Shown one piece after another: positions 41,320 through 54,095 of a stretch of DNA of 64,000 nucleotides. Origin of the DNA: Aphelocoma coerulescens (lineage: Eukaryota; Chordata; Aves; Passeriformes; Corvidae); contig NW_027183617.1 in NCBI RefSeq assembly GCF_041296385.1, positions 1 to 64,000 of the forward strand, written 5' to 3'. The translations under genes were made by a program, and so were the position numbers. The notes beneath the pieces are model-generated. The model was given only the letters and a program-made list of their open reading frames with translations. It was not told where the DNA came from and searched no databases. Position 1 is the stretch's first letter; each line of letters starts with the position of its first letter.

Positions 41320-43587
41320 GGCTCTCCTGGGAGCCACGGGTCACAAAGCACCGTGGGCTCTGTGCAGCCCCGCTGTGTCACAATGGCCGCTGGCTTCCAC
41401 GAGCCCCCGCAGTGTCCCAGTGGGCCCCGTGGCTTTAGGAGTGGGTGGCTGGGAGTTGGTGCCAGCGGCTGGGGGAGCAGCAGCAGGGACTGTGTGTGGA
41501 CAGTGCCATGGCCACTTGTGTGGCCACTGGTGTCTCTGTGCCAGGCACAGCCGTGGTGTGTAACACCGGCTCTGGGTCCTTTGGCTGTGCAGGTGGCAGT
41601 CACGGCCTGGAGCAGGGCTGCTCCCGGGGGACAGCCTGGGGCAGGAGGCTGCTGGAGATTCATTCCCCACACTCCTTGTCATGAGGTGCTCAGAGTGATT
41701 GGAAAGGCTGTTGGCAGCAGGCAGTTCTCTGGGTTCAAGCTGTGGAGCTGTCAGCGGGAATGCAAAGGCCAAGCTGGTGAGCCTTTTGTCCTGGTGCCTT
41801 TAGTGTGTGAGCAGTCCCTGGTGCCGTTGTCTTTGGATCCTGAGTGTGGGAGAGGCAAGGCTTAGGATGGTGCGTAGAGCTGAGAAGGAAAGTGCCGAGA
41901 GCAGCGTGTGTGCTGCTGCTTTGAGGGGTGCAGTTGAAGTTGTAGGCAGCAAGAGCTTTCTCAGCTGGCCCTTTTGTGAGCTCTGCTTTTGCCAGATGAC
42001 TTCCATCTTACCCTCTTACCATCTTAGCCTCTCATTTTTGCATATCCCAAACCCCCTTCCAAACATCCAGCAGCTGCTTGTAAAGAAGAAGTCCTAGAAC
42101 AAAAAGCCAGTGCTGCCTTTCATAGCCCCTTTGCTGTCTATGAAGTAGAGGAAAGAAGCTAGTGAGACGCACTTTCTTTCTCAACTCCATAGAGCGCATC
42201 CTTCTCTCAAGGTGGCAGAGTCCTTGGCGGAAGTGAAGCATCTGCAGCTGCAGTTCAGACTGAGAGATGTGCCAGGACAGGAAACATTTGCTGACCTTCC
42301 CTGTTCCCTGTGCAACATGATTCTCGCATCCCAGTCACTTTCACATACCTTCGGTATCCCTGAGTCCAAGCAGCTAAAGCTCACAGAGACAGAAGTGTCA
42401 GGAAGGAAAACGTTCCAAAAGCACCCCCTTCTCTTATCAGCATATAAATTGTGCACAACAGGCTGCGGCACCGAACCTTCCTTCTCAGATAGACATGCCA
42501 TCACACTTTTCACTCTTGCAGCTCGGTTGAAAAGCTCCAGCAGCTGCTCCCGCAATAGCAAAAGGTTCTAGAAGTGAAAGCCAGTTTGGGGCTGCACCTT
42601 CTCCTTGCCGCATGTAAGCCACACCAAACTCCCTGATGCACTCTGTCCTCCCCTTCTCAAAGGAGTAGACGGTGGCATCAGGACACACCTGTGTCCCAGC
42701 AGCTGGGTGCCCAGCCGGGAGCAGGAGCAGGGCTGGGGCTGCTCCCAAAGTTGCCCCGCCCCAATGCCAGAGCCGGACATATGCTGAGGGGGGGCTGGAT
42801 CAGGCTTTATTGTCCAGCTGCATGCCAGGAGTGAGCACAAAATCTACCTGCATTCTCTGCAGCATGCCATCCTGGAGCAGAGCCATTGCCAAAGGAAGCC
42901 GTGAGCCCGTGCCAAGCCAGTGCCGGAGTGGGATCCTAGCAGCACCTGTGGAAGCCGGGAGAGAGGAGCCCACCTGGAGCAGGTTCGTGCAGGATTAATC
43001 ATCCCGTGGCTTCCCACCAGGGTCCTGTTGCTTCCAAAAGGCCCCACAGTGTCACTGTGGCCCCTCGGTTCCACCAGGTTCCATAGCGTCACTGTGGTGC
43101 CCAGGGTTCCGTCAGCTTCGCCAGCATCCCCACGGTCTGCAGAGCTCCCCGAGCTTCTGTGGTGTCACAGTGGAGGCAGGGTTGCATCAGGTTCCATAGC
43201 ATCAGCACGGTCTCCAGGGCTCCCAGAGGTTCTGTGGTGTCACAGTGGAGGCAGGGTTGCATCAGGTTCCATAGCATCACCACAGTCTCCAGGGCTCCCT
43301 GAGCTTCTGTGGTGTCACAGTGGAGGCAGGGTTGCATCAGGTTCCATAGCATCAGCACGGTCTCCAGGGCTCCCAGAGGTTCTGTGGTGTCACAGAGGAG
43401 GCAGGGTTGCATCAGGTTCCATAGCATCACCACGGTCTCCAGGGCTCCAAGAGCTTCTGTGGTGTCACAGAGGAGGCAGGGTTGCATCAGGTTCAATAGC
43501 ATCAGCACGGTCTCCAGGGCTCCCCTGAGCTTCTGTGGTGGTGTCACAGAGGAGCCAGGCTTCCTTGTAGTTCCCCAGCATCACAAA
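41320..43587. repeat. satellite unit between ERVs C and D (hybrid)
   Basis: Single 2,268-bp unit. Its left part has the right-flank variant (C at offset 222) and its right part the left-flank variants (T at 42346, offset 1027, and T at offset 1731). It is therefore a recombinant of the two unit types. Confidence 0.92.
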
Positions 43588-44419
43588 TGTCGAAATTGAT
43601 GGCGATGATGGTGATGAGGGTGTGGGTTCGGTCGGGCCCGGCTGGAGATGGACGGCGACGAGAGATCTCTATAAGCAGGTCTTTGGAGCATGCAGTTTAT
43701 TGCAGAGGGCGTGGGTACAGGGGCACTGCTTAGAGCTGCCAGCTGCAGCTCCAAGCAGGCCCAAGGTGTAAGAGAGGGAGAGAGAGTGAGCGAGAGAGCT
43801 AGAGCAAGAGGCTGAGAGCTAAGAGTGTAAAGAGCAAGAGAGACAAACTAAGAGGAGAGCTGAATTAAGAGGAAGAAGAAGAGCAAGAGAGTTACTAAGA
43901 GAGCTACTAAGAGGAGAAGAGCATTACTAAGAGAGCTACTAAGAGAGTTACTAAGAGCGTTACTAAGAGGAGAAGAGCATTACTAAGAGGAGAGGAGTTA
44001 AGAGAGCGAGGAGCTTGTTACAATACAATAAATCATCTTCTGTAGTGAATATTCTAATTCTCAGTAGCCAATCTAATACAAGGTACAAATCCTATAGCAT
44101 TTACATACAGCCTATAAGAGTTCTTACATTACCATAGAGTGTTACATTTTAACTTCTAAAAACTACTCTTTGGACCCCTTCTGCTGAGCTAGTAGGGTCT
44201 GCTCTGACCCTTGGACCTGTCTGCAAGCAGAGGGTATTGTTCAATCAAGAGGGGATTACCTTCAGCCGGCTATACCATTGTTTTCCAGTTGTTCAGTAAC
44301 TAAGACTCTATATCTCAAAGATGGCCTTCATTTCGATGTCGCTCACAGTTTTCATATTCCCAGAATCTTTTGTTAGGCAATCATATTTATAAGGCTTTCC
44401 TGTTTCATCTTCCCCAACA
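43588..44419 (-). repeat. 3' LTR of ERV D
   Basis: 832 bp; env tail overlaps 44308-44419; AATAAA at 43696-43701. Confidence 0.95.
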
Positions 44420-45666
44420 TCTCCCCCGTTCTGATGAACAACTAAGATATTAGATACAGTCCTACTCGTTATTTTTTGCACACACTGAAGCATACAAGGT
44501 ACTGCTACTAAAACTATAATTATTACTACTAGAATAATCAAGCCTATTTTACAGAGTTCCCTTAGCCAAGGTGCAAAGCTCCAATCATCAAACAAACTGT
44601 CCAGCCAAGACGGGTCATCTGTTCTAATTTGGTTAGCTAGATCCTTTAGGTTTTGTAGCTGTTTGTGAATGGAAACAGAATGATCGGATAAGTTCATACA
44701 GCATAATCCTTCAAAATCTTCACAGCCGTGCCCATGTGCTAATAAAAGATAATCAACGGCAGCTCTATTTTGTAAAGTGGCATGTCTGACTGCCTCTTCA
44801 TCGGTTAACAGATCACTGATCATAGTAGAGGTGGCATTTACCTCCTTGCTGAGCCAACATCCCAACTTGTTTAACTGTTTTAAAGCAATTGAGGAGCTTA
44901 ACTGAGGTAGAAAAATGCTTGCAACAATTGATTTTCCAGAGTTCCAAGGGTGGAAGTCACTATCACAGTCACTATCGTACTGATGTCCCCAGGAAGATCT
45001 GATCTTTCTGCTTTTCTTTTTGATTACCTCTTTGACACTGGGAGCAATAATTGTAAGTTGTCCCAGAGCACAAGGGCCACCATCTATTTTTGAAGGTATA
45101 CCTTGCCAGGCCCTGTCTCCACAGATGAGCCAAATTCCTCTGGGGAATCGAATAGGAAGTTTGCTAAAACGATCTGCATGAGGTTCGTCATATATAAGAA
45201 GCTTAACTTGACTACACCAAGAAGTTACATTGCTATAAGCTGGGTGATATGGGGTAACATTTAAATGGGGACCGTTTTCTCCTTGAAAGTGAAAGAAATA
45301 GCAGGTATCCATAGTTAACGAACCTAGGATTTCTAGCTCTTGAAGGTCAGATTTATCAATTTTAGAATTATCAATATAAGTTTGGTGTCTATGGCTGGGA
45401 GTTGGAGATACATGATGATCGTCATATGGCCAATACTTATCAAGAGTAATATTATCAAAACCTTCTGGAAGAGGTACTCCAACTAAACAGGTTGAAAAAG
45501 GTTTGTCAGGGCTTGTGTCAGATAGACAGATGGTATCGGAGCCTGCGGATTTGGCTAAAGCAACCCAGACATTTGTCTTTGGTTGATTCACAGGTAAAGC
45601 TTCACTACAAAAACTAAAACAAAAGAATAAAAGCAACATGCACGCGCGCAAATGAGAAAACTCCAT
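44308..45666 (-). CDS. env: Env glycoprotein, intact ORF, ERV D
   Basis: 452 codons, ATG 45664-45666, TAG 44308-44310; same cleavage site, CX6CC and membrane anchor as copy B. Confidence 0.92.
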   Translation of the reverse strand: MEFSHLRACMLLLFFCFSFCSEALPVNQPKTNVWVALAKSAGSDTICLSDTSPDKPFSTCLVGVPLPEGFDNITLDKYWPYDDHHVSPTPSHRHQTYIDNSKIDKSDLQELEILGSLTMDTCYFFHFQGENGPHLNVTPYHPAYSNVTSWCSQVKLLIYDEPHADRFSKLPIRFPRGIWLICGDRAWQGIPSKIDGGPCALGQLTIIAPSVKEVIKKKSRKIRSSWGHQYDSDCDSDFHPWNSGKSIVASIFLPQLSSSIALKQLNKLGCWLSKEVNATSTMISDLLTDEEAVRHATLQNRAAVDYLLLAHGHGCEDFEGLCCMNLSDHSVSIHKQLQNLKDLANQIRTDDPSWLDSLFDDWSFAPWLRELCKIGLIILVVIIIVLVAVPCMLQCVQKITSRTVSNILVVHQNGGDVGEDETGKPYKYDCLTKDSGNMKTVSDIEMKAIFEI

Positions 45667-45720
45667 TCTTTTCTTGAGCTGTTTTTGGCAGATCACTTTC
45701 TTCTGGTGATTCTGCGCAGT

Positions 45721-46872
45721 TCAGGTCTGGGTGCTTGCTTCCTGGCTTCCACTTGCAGAGTCACTGGCTGGTGTGGTGGCATCAGCAGGCTTTGATGCGA
45801 GGTATGGCTTCACGTTTTTTGCTGGAACCCACTTGATTCCTTCACCTGTGGAAACACATGCAAACCCCTTCCCCCACATTATAAGATTGTATGGTCCTTC
45901 TATTTTTCCTGAGTCTAGATTTTTAATCAAAACTGGGGGGCGCTCTTTCAGTTTTGCTTTTTTGTTGTTCAAAAAATGTCTATAAATGGGGGGATCAGGC
46001 TCTTCTGCAGAGCTATTCAAAAAATTGTAAACATACAAAGCCTTGTTCAACCTCCTTTGAGGTGTATCCTGGACTTCTCCCCCTCTCTGTTGATCTAAAA
46101 TGCGTTTTAGGGTTTGATGTGTTCTTTTTAGGGTACTTTTTAGCAGTTGTTTAAGATACGGTGAGCAAATACCACTATCTCTTACAGCCCTTCTTAGTTC
46201 TTTAATTTCGTGAGTGGGGATGGGAACCCACGTTTTGGGACTGTCAGGCTGTTGGCTAGCTATCACAGGCTTAGCTAATAGACTTTCATCTTTACAGCTT
46301 TGGAGTCTTATTTCATGCCAATCTGTTAATTGAGAATAATCTGAGCACTTTGGAGGATTTTTTGATTCAGAAAGTAGCGCTAACAAACTCTCAGAACTCG
46401 TTTTCTCCTTATGGGTTGCAAGATCCCAGCCGCTCGCTGGCGGGACTCTGGGGCTCATTGCAAACAAATCTGGCTGCTTTTCAGGGTTTCCTGGTGTTAG
46501 ATTTAAAGCATCAGCTCGGGCAGAGCGGCTCTCCGTCTTCCCTGCCACTGGAGCTGCACCACTGCCCTCCGTTCCCCCCCTGTTTGCGGCTTGTGAGGCG
46601 AGGCTGAGCTGCGCGGAGGGATGTTGCTGGGCGGCGGTAGCCGAGGGATACAGCTGTGCGGTGCCGGAGGGCCCCGGCGGGGGCGGCGATGGCACTGCCG
46701 ATCTCCGCGGTGGCGGGCGAGGAGGCGGGGGGGCCGCGAGCAACCGGCTCCGCGGCAGCGGGCGAGGGGGTGCGGGTGGCTCTATTGAAGGCGAGGTGAA
46801 AGCCGTGGGGGGCGGTGGCGGAGCTAGTTCCGTGAGCAGTGCTGTGGTTGGAGAAGTGTGAGCGTGCGTGGG
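45721..46872 (-). pseudogene. capsid/integrase fusion remnant, ERV D
   Basis: Open from the codon after the gag TAA (46873) to TGA at 45721-45723; residues match copy C. Contains the integrase C-terminal domain only, without catalytic residues. Confidence 0.85.
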
Positions 46873-48237
46873 TTACGCCATCAGGTCAACGTGGCGGACT
46901 GTGATGGCCGCTGTCTGTGTGTCGGGGAGAGCGGGAGGTGGCAGGGCTGTCCCGTCGGCAGGAGACGATCCCGGGGCTGCGGGAGGCGGGAGGGCCGGCG
47001 TGGAGGCGGCGGGAGTATGTTGCGGTGGGGCCATGGCGAACGGTGGGCCAGTCGGCGGCTGGACCGCGGCGTGCTGCCGCTGGGAGTTTGCAGGCTGGGC
47101 TGGTGTGGCTGCCGGCGCGGCGGTGCCAGGAGACGGGGCTGGAGCAGCGGCAGGCACGGGAGAGGCAGCAGCCATCTGTGTAGGCGCTGCAGCGCCGGCA
47201 CCAGGTGGCTGGCGGGGCTGGGGCGCTCCGTGTCCCACGGACGCGGACGGGACGTTGACCACCACCGGCGCCGTGTCGGTGGCGGCGAGGGGGACCTGGG
47301 GGGCTGGAAGAAGGGTCGCCGCCTGGCTTTGCGGGGGGCCGGCTATGATGGTGGCTACAGCCATAACAGGCGCGGCTAGGGGAGCGGTAGGACCCGTAGG
47401 TGGCTGGGGAGCAGCCGCTGGCCCCGCGGGGCTATCGGCGGGGGGCGGGGCCGCGAAGGCGCTGGCGGACGGGGTGGGAGGAGCGAGGGACGGGGCCGCG
47501 AAGACGCTGGAGCCGAGGGCGGGGACCGCGGGAGCCGGGGCAGCAGGGAGGAACGGGATGGGGGGGGCGGGGATGGGGGGAGCGGTGGAGGGGGTCGTAG
47601 GGTCCGGTGGGACAGGGGTGACGGCTGCCAGGACAGCGGGGGCGGGGGGCGGGGCGGCACGAGTCAGTCGGACCGCGGCTACCGGAGCCGCGAGAGGCGG
47701 GACAGCAGGGACTAACGGGACCGTGGGGGTGGAGATGACGGGGGCGGTGGGGGGGGCGGTGGAGTCCGGTGGGGCAGGGGTGACCGGTGCAGGGACCGCG
47801 GGGGGGTGGGGCGGGGCGGCACGAGACAGCTGGACCGCGGGTACCGGAGCCGTGAGGTCCGGCGGCGGGGCGGGGGCCGTGCCCGGTTGCAGGCTCGCGG
47901 CGGCAAGGGGCGGGCTCGCAGCAGGAGCGGGACCCGGCGAGGTGGCTGCTGCGGGCGGCGCCTTCACAGCAAACAGCTCCACGAGCGCTCTGCAAGCCGG
48001 GACCAGCTCCGCGGCAGCCCAATCCCGGCGGGAGATATTATTAAAGAGTTTAACCCGAACTGTGTCCCAGAAGTCTCTTGTAAAGACGGCTGAACGGTCA
48101 GCATTTGGGAAATTAATCAGAGTCCATTCTAAGAGGTTTTTTAGCTCCTGTTTAGGTAATTGACTTGGACCGGAGCTTAGTAAGTACTTAAGTTGTTTAT
48201 AGAGATGTCTGTCATGGGCAGAGTGAGTTTGTCCCAT
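46873..48237 (-). CDS. gag: Gag N-terminal part, ERV D
   Basis: 454 codons, ATG at 48235-48237, TAA at 46873-46875. Same residues as the copy at 38498-39862, including the matrix-like first 93 residues and the PTAP motifs. The frame is intact because the internal plus-strand G-run has eight rather than nine bases. Confidence 0.85.
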   Translation of the reverse strand: MGQTHSAHDRHLYKQLKYLLSSGPSQLPKQELKNLLEWTLINFPNADRSAVFTRDFWDTVRVKLFNNISRRDWAAAELVPACRALVELFAVKAPPAAATSPGPAPAASPPLAAASLQPGTAPAPPPDLTAPVPAVQLSRAAPPHPPAVPAPVTPAPPDSTAPPTAPVISTPTVPLVPAVPPLAAPVAAVRLTRAAPPPAPAVLAAVTPVPPDPTTPSTAPPIPAPPIPFLPAAPAPAVPALGSSVFAAPSLAPPTPSASAFAAPPPADSPAGPAAAPQPPTGPTAPLAAPVMAVATIIAGPPQSQAATLLPAPQVPLAATDTAPVVVNVPSASVGHGAPQPRQPPGAGAAAPTQMAAASPVPAAAPAPSPGTAAPAATPAQPANSQRQHAAVQPPTGPPFAMAPPQHTPAASTPALPPPAAPGSSPADGTALPPPALPDTQTAAITVRHVDLMA

Positions 48238-48361
48238 TATTGACCAGTATGATACTCACCTAGATGTCGCAGGGGGCAGGGTCCTTAATCAGAAGTCCGT
48301 CGTGGGGGGCTGGCCAGGCTCTCCACACGGCGCTCAGGACGCTGCTGTCGGGTCCCTCCTC

Positions 48362-48759
48362 AGAGCTCCGGTTTCAGGCGTCGCTTGGCAACGGCTTTCC
48401 GTGCTCGGGACCTCGCAGGTGTCTCCACTCAGAGCTCCAGCGCGGGCGGTGCTGAGCAATACCCGCCTGTGCTCGGGCGCGCGGCTGGATCCCTCCTAAG
48501 AGCTCCGGTCTGCACTGCTTAGCAGCGTGTCCGTGCTCGAGGGGTACCACGGCAAACTTCCTCAAAGAGCTCCAGGTAACCGCTGCGCAGCAGTGGCCGT
48601 CTGTGCTCGAGGACTGCCAGGCAATTTCCTCCCTCCGAGAGCTCCAGGTAATTGCTACGAAGTAACGGCTCCCCGTGCTCGAGGGCTGCCTCAGCAGAGT
48701 TATAGAGCTCCGGCTTTTACGCTGCGCAGCAACGGTATGCCGTGCTCACGACACGTTCC
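48362..48759 (-). repeat. leader tandem repeats, ERV D
   Basis: Six AGAGCTCC-anchored copies; unchanged from C. Confidence 0.85.
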
Positions 48760-48836
48760 AGGTGGCTATAACTGGTCTTTTAGTTACCGTCCATGGCGAA
48801 GTCTCTCACAGGTGGAAGAAGCTGAATCAGGCCTTC

Positions 48837-48854
48837 ACTCACGTTTGGGCGCCA
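48837..48854 (-). other. primer-binding site, ERV D
   Basis: tRNA-Lys-like, next to the LTR at 48858; unchanged from B. Confidence 0.8.
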
Positions 48855-48857
48855 GTT

Positions 48858-49689
48858 TGTCGAAATTGATGGCGATGATGGTGATGAGGGTGTGGGTTCG
48901 GTCGGGCCCGGCTGGAGATGGACGGCGACGAGAGATCTCTATAAGCAGGTCTTTGGAGCATGCAGTTTATTGCAGAGGGCGTGGGTACAGGGGCACTGCT
49001 TAGAGCTGCCAGCTGCAGCTCCAAGCAGGCCCAAGGTGTAAGAGAGGGAGAGAGAGTGAGCGAGAGAGCTAGAGCAAGAGGCTGAGAGCTAAGAGTGTAA
49101 AGAGCAAGAGAGACAAACTAAGAGGAGAGCTGAATTAAGAGGAAGAAGAAGAGCAAGAGAGTTACTAAGAGAGCTACTAAGAGGAGAAGAGCATTACTAA
49201 GAGAGCTACTAAGAGAGTTACTAAGAGCGTTACTAAGAGGAGAAGAGCATTACTAAGAGGAGAGGAGTTAAGAGAGCGAGGAGCTTGTTACAATACAATA
49301 AATCATCTTCTGTAGTGAATATTCTAATTCTCAGTAGCCAATCTAATACAAGGTACAAATCCTATAGCATTTACATACAGCCTATAAGAGTTCTTACATT
49401 ACCATAGAGTGTTACATTTTAACTTCTAAAAACTACTCTTTGGACCCCTTCTGCTGAGCTAGTAGGGTCTGCTCTGACCCTTGGACCTGTCTGCAAGCAG
49501 AGGGTATTGTTCAATCAAGAGGGGATTACCTTCAGCCGGCTATACCATTGTTTTCCAGTTGTTCAGTAACTAAGACTCTATATCTCAAAGATGGCCTTCA
49601 TTTCGATGTCGCTCACAGTTTTCATATTCCCAGAATCTTTTGTTAGGCAATCATATTTATAAGGCTTTCCTGTTTCATCTTCCCCAACA
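48858..49689 (-). repeat. 5' LTR of ERV D
   Basis: 832 bp, same boundaries as the other right-hand LTRs. Confidence 0.95.
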
Positions 49690-49694
49690 ACAAA

Positions 49695-51962
49695 GGCTCT
49701 CCTGGGAGCCACGGGTCACAAAGCACCGTGGGCTCTGTGCAGCCCCGCTGTGTCACAATGGCCGCTGGCTTCCACGAGCCCCCGCAGTGTCCCAGTGGGC
49801 CCCGTGGCTTTAGGAGTGGGTGGCTGGGAGTTGGTGCCAGCGGCTGGGGGAGCAGCAGCAGGGACTGTGTGTGGACAGTGCCATGGCCACTTGTGTGGCC
49901 ACTGGTGTCTCTGTGCCAGGCACAGCCGTGGTGTGTAACACCGGCTCTGGGTCCTTTGGCTGTGCAGGTGGCAGTCACGGCCTGGAGCAGGGCTGCTCCC
50001 GGGGGACAGCCTGGGGCAGGAGGCTGCTGGAGATTCATTCCCCACACTCCTTGTCATGAGGTGCTCAGAGTGATTGGAAAGGCTGTTGGCAGCAGGCAGT
50101 TCTCTGGGTTCAAGCTGTGGAGCTGTCAGCGGGAATGCAAAGGCCAAGCTGGTGAGCCTTTTGTCCTGGTGCCTTTAGTGTGTGAGCAGTCCCTGGTGCC
50201 GTTGTCTTTGGATCCTGAGTGTGGGAGAGGCAAGGCTTAGGATGGTGCGTAGAGCTGAGAAGGAAAGTGCCGAGAGCAGCGTGTGTGCTGCTGCTTTGAG
50301 GGGTGCAGTTGAAGTTGTAGGCAGCAAGAGCTTTCTCAGCTGGCCCTTTTGTGAGCTCTGCTTTTGCCAGATGACTTCCATCTTACCCTCTTACCATCTT
50401 AGCCTCTCATTTTTGCATATCCCAAACCCCCTTCCAAACATCCAGCAGCTGCTTGTAAAGAAGAAGTCCTAGAACAAAAAGCCAGTGCTGCCTTTCATAG
50501 CCCCTTTGCTGTCTATGAAGTAGAGGAAAGAAGCTAGTGAGACGCACTTTCTTTCTCAACTCCATAGAGCGCATCCTTCTCTCAAGGTGGCAGAGTCCTT
50601 GGCGGAAGTGAAGCATCTGCAGCTGCAGTTCAGACTGAGAGATGTGCCAGGACAGGAAACATTTGCTGACCTTCCCTGTTCCCTGTGCAACATGATTCTC
50701 GCATCCCAGTCACTTTCACATACCTTCGGTATCCCTGAGTCCAAGCAGCTAAAGCTCACAGAGACAGAAGTGTCAGGAAGGAAAACGTTCCAAAAGCACC
50801 CCCTTCTCTTATCAGCATATAAATTGTGCACAACAGGCTGCGGCACCGAACCTTCCTTCTCAGATAGACATGCCATCACACTTTTCACTCTTGCAGCTCG
50901 GTTGAAAAGCTCCAGCAGCTGCTCCCGCAATAGCAAAAGGTTCTAGAAGTGAAAGCCAGTTTGGGGCTGCACCTTCTCCTTGCCGCATGTAAGCCACACC
51001 AAACTCCCTGATGCACTCTGTCCTCCCCTTCTCAAAGGAGTAGACGGTGGCATCAGGACACACCTGTGTCCCAGCAGCTGGGTGCCCAGCCGGGAGCAGG
51101 AGCAGGGCTGGGGCTGCTCCCAAAGTTGCCCCGCCCCAATGCCAGAGCCGGACATATGCTGAGGGGGGGCTGGATCAGGCTTTATTGTCCAGCTGCATGC
51201 CAGGAGTGAGCACAAAATCTACCTGCATTCTCTGCAGCATGCCATCCTGGAGCAGAGCCATTGCCAAAGGAAGCCGTGAGCCCGTGCCAAGCCAGTGCCG
51301 GAGTGGGATCCTAGCAGCACCTGTGGAAGCCGGGAGAGAGGAGCCCACCTGGAGCAGGTTCGTGCAGGATTAATCATCCCGTGGCTTCCCACCAGGGTCC
51401 TGTTGCTTCCAAAAGGCCCCACAGTGTCACTGTGGCCCCTCGGTTCCACCAGGTTCCATAGCGTCACTGTGGTGCCCAGGGTTCCGTCAGCTTCGCCAGC
51501 ATCCCCACGGTCTGCAGAGCTCCCCGAGCTTCTGTGGTGTCACAGTGGAGGCAGGGTTGCATCAGGTTCCATAGCATCAGCACGGTCTCCAGGGCTCCCA
51601 GAGGTTCTGTGGTGTCACAGTGGAGGCAGGGTTGCATCAGGTTCCATAGCATCACCACAGTCTCCAGGGCTCCCTGAGCTTCTGTGGTGTCACAGTGGAG
51701 GCAGGGTTGCATCAGGTTCCATAGCATCAGCACGGTCTCCAGGGCTCCCAGAGGTTCTGTGGTGTCACAGAGGAGGCAGGGTTGCATCAGGTTCCATAGC
51801 ATCACCACGGTCTCCAGGGCTCCAAGAGCTTCTGTGGTGTCACAGAGGAGGCAGGGTTGCATCAGGTTCAATAGCATCAGCACGGTCTCCAGGGCTCCCC
51901 TGAGCTTCTGTGGTGGTGTCACAGAGGAGCCAGGCTTCCTTGTAGTTCCCCAGCATCACAAA
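49695..51962. repeat. satellite unit between ERVs D and E (hybrid)
   Basis: Same hybrid type as 41320-43587; no difference noticed. Confidence 0.92.
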
Positions 51963-52794
51963 TGTCGAAATTGATGGCGATGATGGTGATGAGGGTGTGG
52001 GTTCGGTCGGGCCCGGCTGGAGATGGACGGCGACGAGAGATCTCTATAAGCAGGTCTTTGGAGCATGCAGTTTATTGCAGAGGGCGTGGGTACAGGGGCA
52101 CTGCTTAGAGCTGCCAGCTGCAGCTCCAAGCAGGCCCAAGGTGTAAGAGAGGGAGAGAGAGTGAGCGAGAGAGCTAGAGCAAGAGGCTGAGAGCTAAGAG
52201 TGTAAAGAGCAAGAGAGACAAACTAAGAGGAGAGCTGAATTAAGAGGAAGAAGAAGAGCAAGAGAGTTACTAAGAGAGCTACTAAGAGGAGAAGAGCATT
52301 ACTAAGAGAGCTACTAAGAGAGTTACTAAGAGCGTTACTAAGAGGAGAAGAGCATTACTAAGAGGAGAGGAGTTAAGAGAGCGAGGAGCTTGTTACAATA
52401 CAATAAATCATCTTCTGTAGTGAATATTCTAATTCTCAGTAGCCAATCTAATACAAGGTACAAATCCTATAGCATTTACATACAGCCTATAAGAGTTCTT
52501 ACATTACCATAGAGTGTTACATTTTAACTTCTAAAAACTACTCTTTGGACCCCTTCTGCTGAGCTAGTAGGGTCTGCTCTGACCCTTGGACCTGTCTGCA
52601 AGCAGAGGGTATTGTTCAATCAAGAGGGGATTACCTTCAGCCGGCTATACCATTGTTTTCCAGTTGTTCAGTAACTAAGACTCTATATCTCAAAGATGGC
52701 CTTCATTTCGATGTCGCTCACAGTTTTCATATTCCCAGAATCTTTTGTTAGGCAATCATATTTATAAGGCTTTCCTGTTTCATCTTCCCCAACA
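51963..52794 (-). repeat. 3' LTR of ERV E
   Basis: 832 bp; env tail overlaps 52683-52794; AATAAA at 52071-52076. Confidence 0.95.
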
Positions 52795-54041
52795 TCTCCC
52801 CCGTTCTGATGAACAACTAAGATATTAGATACAGTCCTACTCGTTATTTTTTGCACACACTGAAGCATACAAGGTACTGCTACTAAAACTATAATTATTA
52901 CTACTAGAATAATCAAGCCTATTTTACAGAGTTCCCTTAGCCAAGGTGCAAAGCTCCAATCATCAAACAAACTGTCCAGCCAAGACGGGTCATCTGTTCT
53001 AATTTGGTTAGCTAGATCCTTTAGGTTTTGTAGCTGTTTGTGAATGGAAACAGAATGATCGGATAAGTTCATACAGCATAATCCTTCAAAATCTTCACAG
53101 CCGTGCCCATGTGCTAATAAAAGATAATCAACGGCAGCTCTATTTTGTAAAGTGGCATGTCTGACTGCCTCTTCATCGGTTAACAGATCACTGATCATAG
53201 TAGAGGTGGCATTTACCTCCTTGCTGAGCCAACATCCCAACTTGTTTAACTGTTTTAAAGCAATTGAGGAGCTTAACTGAGGTAGAAAAATGCTTGCAAC
53301 AATTGATTTTCCAGAGTTCCAAGGGTGGAAGTCACTATCACAGTCACTATCGTACTGATGTCCCCAGGAAGATCTGATCTTTCTGCTTTTCTTTTTGATT
53401 ACCTCTTTGACACTGGGAGCAATAATTGTAAGTTGTCCCAGAGCACAAGGGCCACCATCTATTTTTGAAGGTATACCTTGCCAGGCCCTGTCTCCACAGA
53501 TGAGCCAAATTCCTCTGGGGAATCGAATAGGAAGTTTGCTAAAACGATCTGCATGAGGTTCGTCATATATAAGAAGCTTAACTTGACTACACCAAGAAGT
53601 TACATTGCTATAAGCTGGGTGATATGGGGTAACATTTAAATGGGGACCGTTTTCTCCTTGAAAGTGAAAGAAATAGCAGGTATCCATAGTTAACGAACCT
53701 AGGATTTCTAGCTCTTGAAGGTCAGATTTATCAATTTTAGAATTATCAATATAAGTTTGGTGTCTATGGCTGGGAGTTGGAGATACATGATGATCGTCAT
53801 ATGGCCAATACTTATCAAGAGTAATATTATCAAAACCTTCTGGAAGAGGTACTCCAACTAAACAGGTTGAAAAAGGTTTGTCAGGGCTTGTGTCAGATAG
53901 ACAGATGGTATCGGAGCCTGCGGATTTGGCTAAAGCAACCCAGACATTTGTCTTTGGTTGATTCACAGGTAAAGCTTCACTACAAAAACTAAAACAAAAG
54001 AATAAAAGCAACATGCACGCGCGCAAATGAGAAAACTCCAT
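52683..54041 (-). CDS. env: Env glycoprotein, intact ORF, ERV E
   Basis: 452 codons, ATG 54039-54041, TAG 52683-52685; no break and no difference seen from copies B-D. Confidence 0.92.
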   Translation of the reverse strand: MEFSHLRACMLLLFFCFSFCSEALPVNQPKTNVWVALAKSAGSDTICLSDTSPDKPFSTCLVGVPLPEGFDNITLDKYWPYDDHHVSPTPSHRHQTYIDNSKIDKSDLQELEILGSLTMDTCYFFHFQGENGPHLNVTPYHPAYSNVTSWCSQVKLLIYDEPHADRFSKLPIRFPRGIWLICGDRAWQGIPSKIDGGPCALGQLTIIAPSVKEVIKKKSRKIRSSWGHQYDSDCDSDFHPWNSGKSIVASIFLPQLSSSIALKQLNKLGCWLSKEVNATSTMISDLLTDEEAVRHATLQNRAAVDYLLLAHGHGCEDFEGLCCMNLSDHSVSIHKQLQNLKDLANQIRTDDPSWLDSLFDDWSFAPWLRELCKIGLIILVVIIIVLVAVPCMLQCVQKITSRTVSNILVVHQNGGDVGEDETGKPYKYDCLTKDSGNMKTVSDIEMKAIFEI

Positions 54042-54095
54042 TCTTTTCTTGAGCTGTTTTTGGCAGATCACTTTCTTCTGGTGATTCTGCGCAGT

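Larger units (their letters stand above)
43588..49689 (-). mobile_element. ERV copy D, full-length but pol-deleted provirus
   Basis: LTRs 43588-44419 and 48858-49689; ACAAA at 43583-43587 and 49690-49694. I see no difference from copy C. It is separated from copies C and E by a single satellite unit on each side, the core of the 8,375-bp period. Confidence 0.95.
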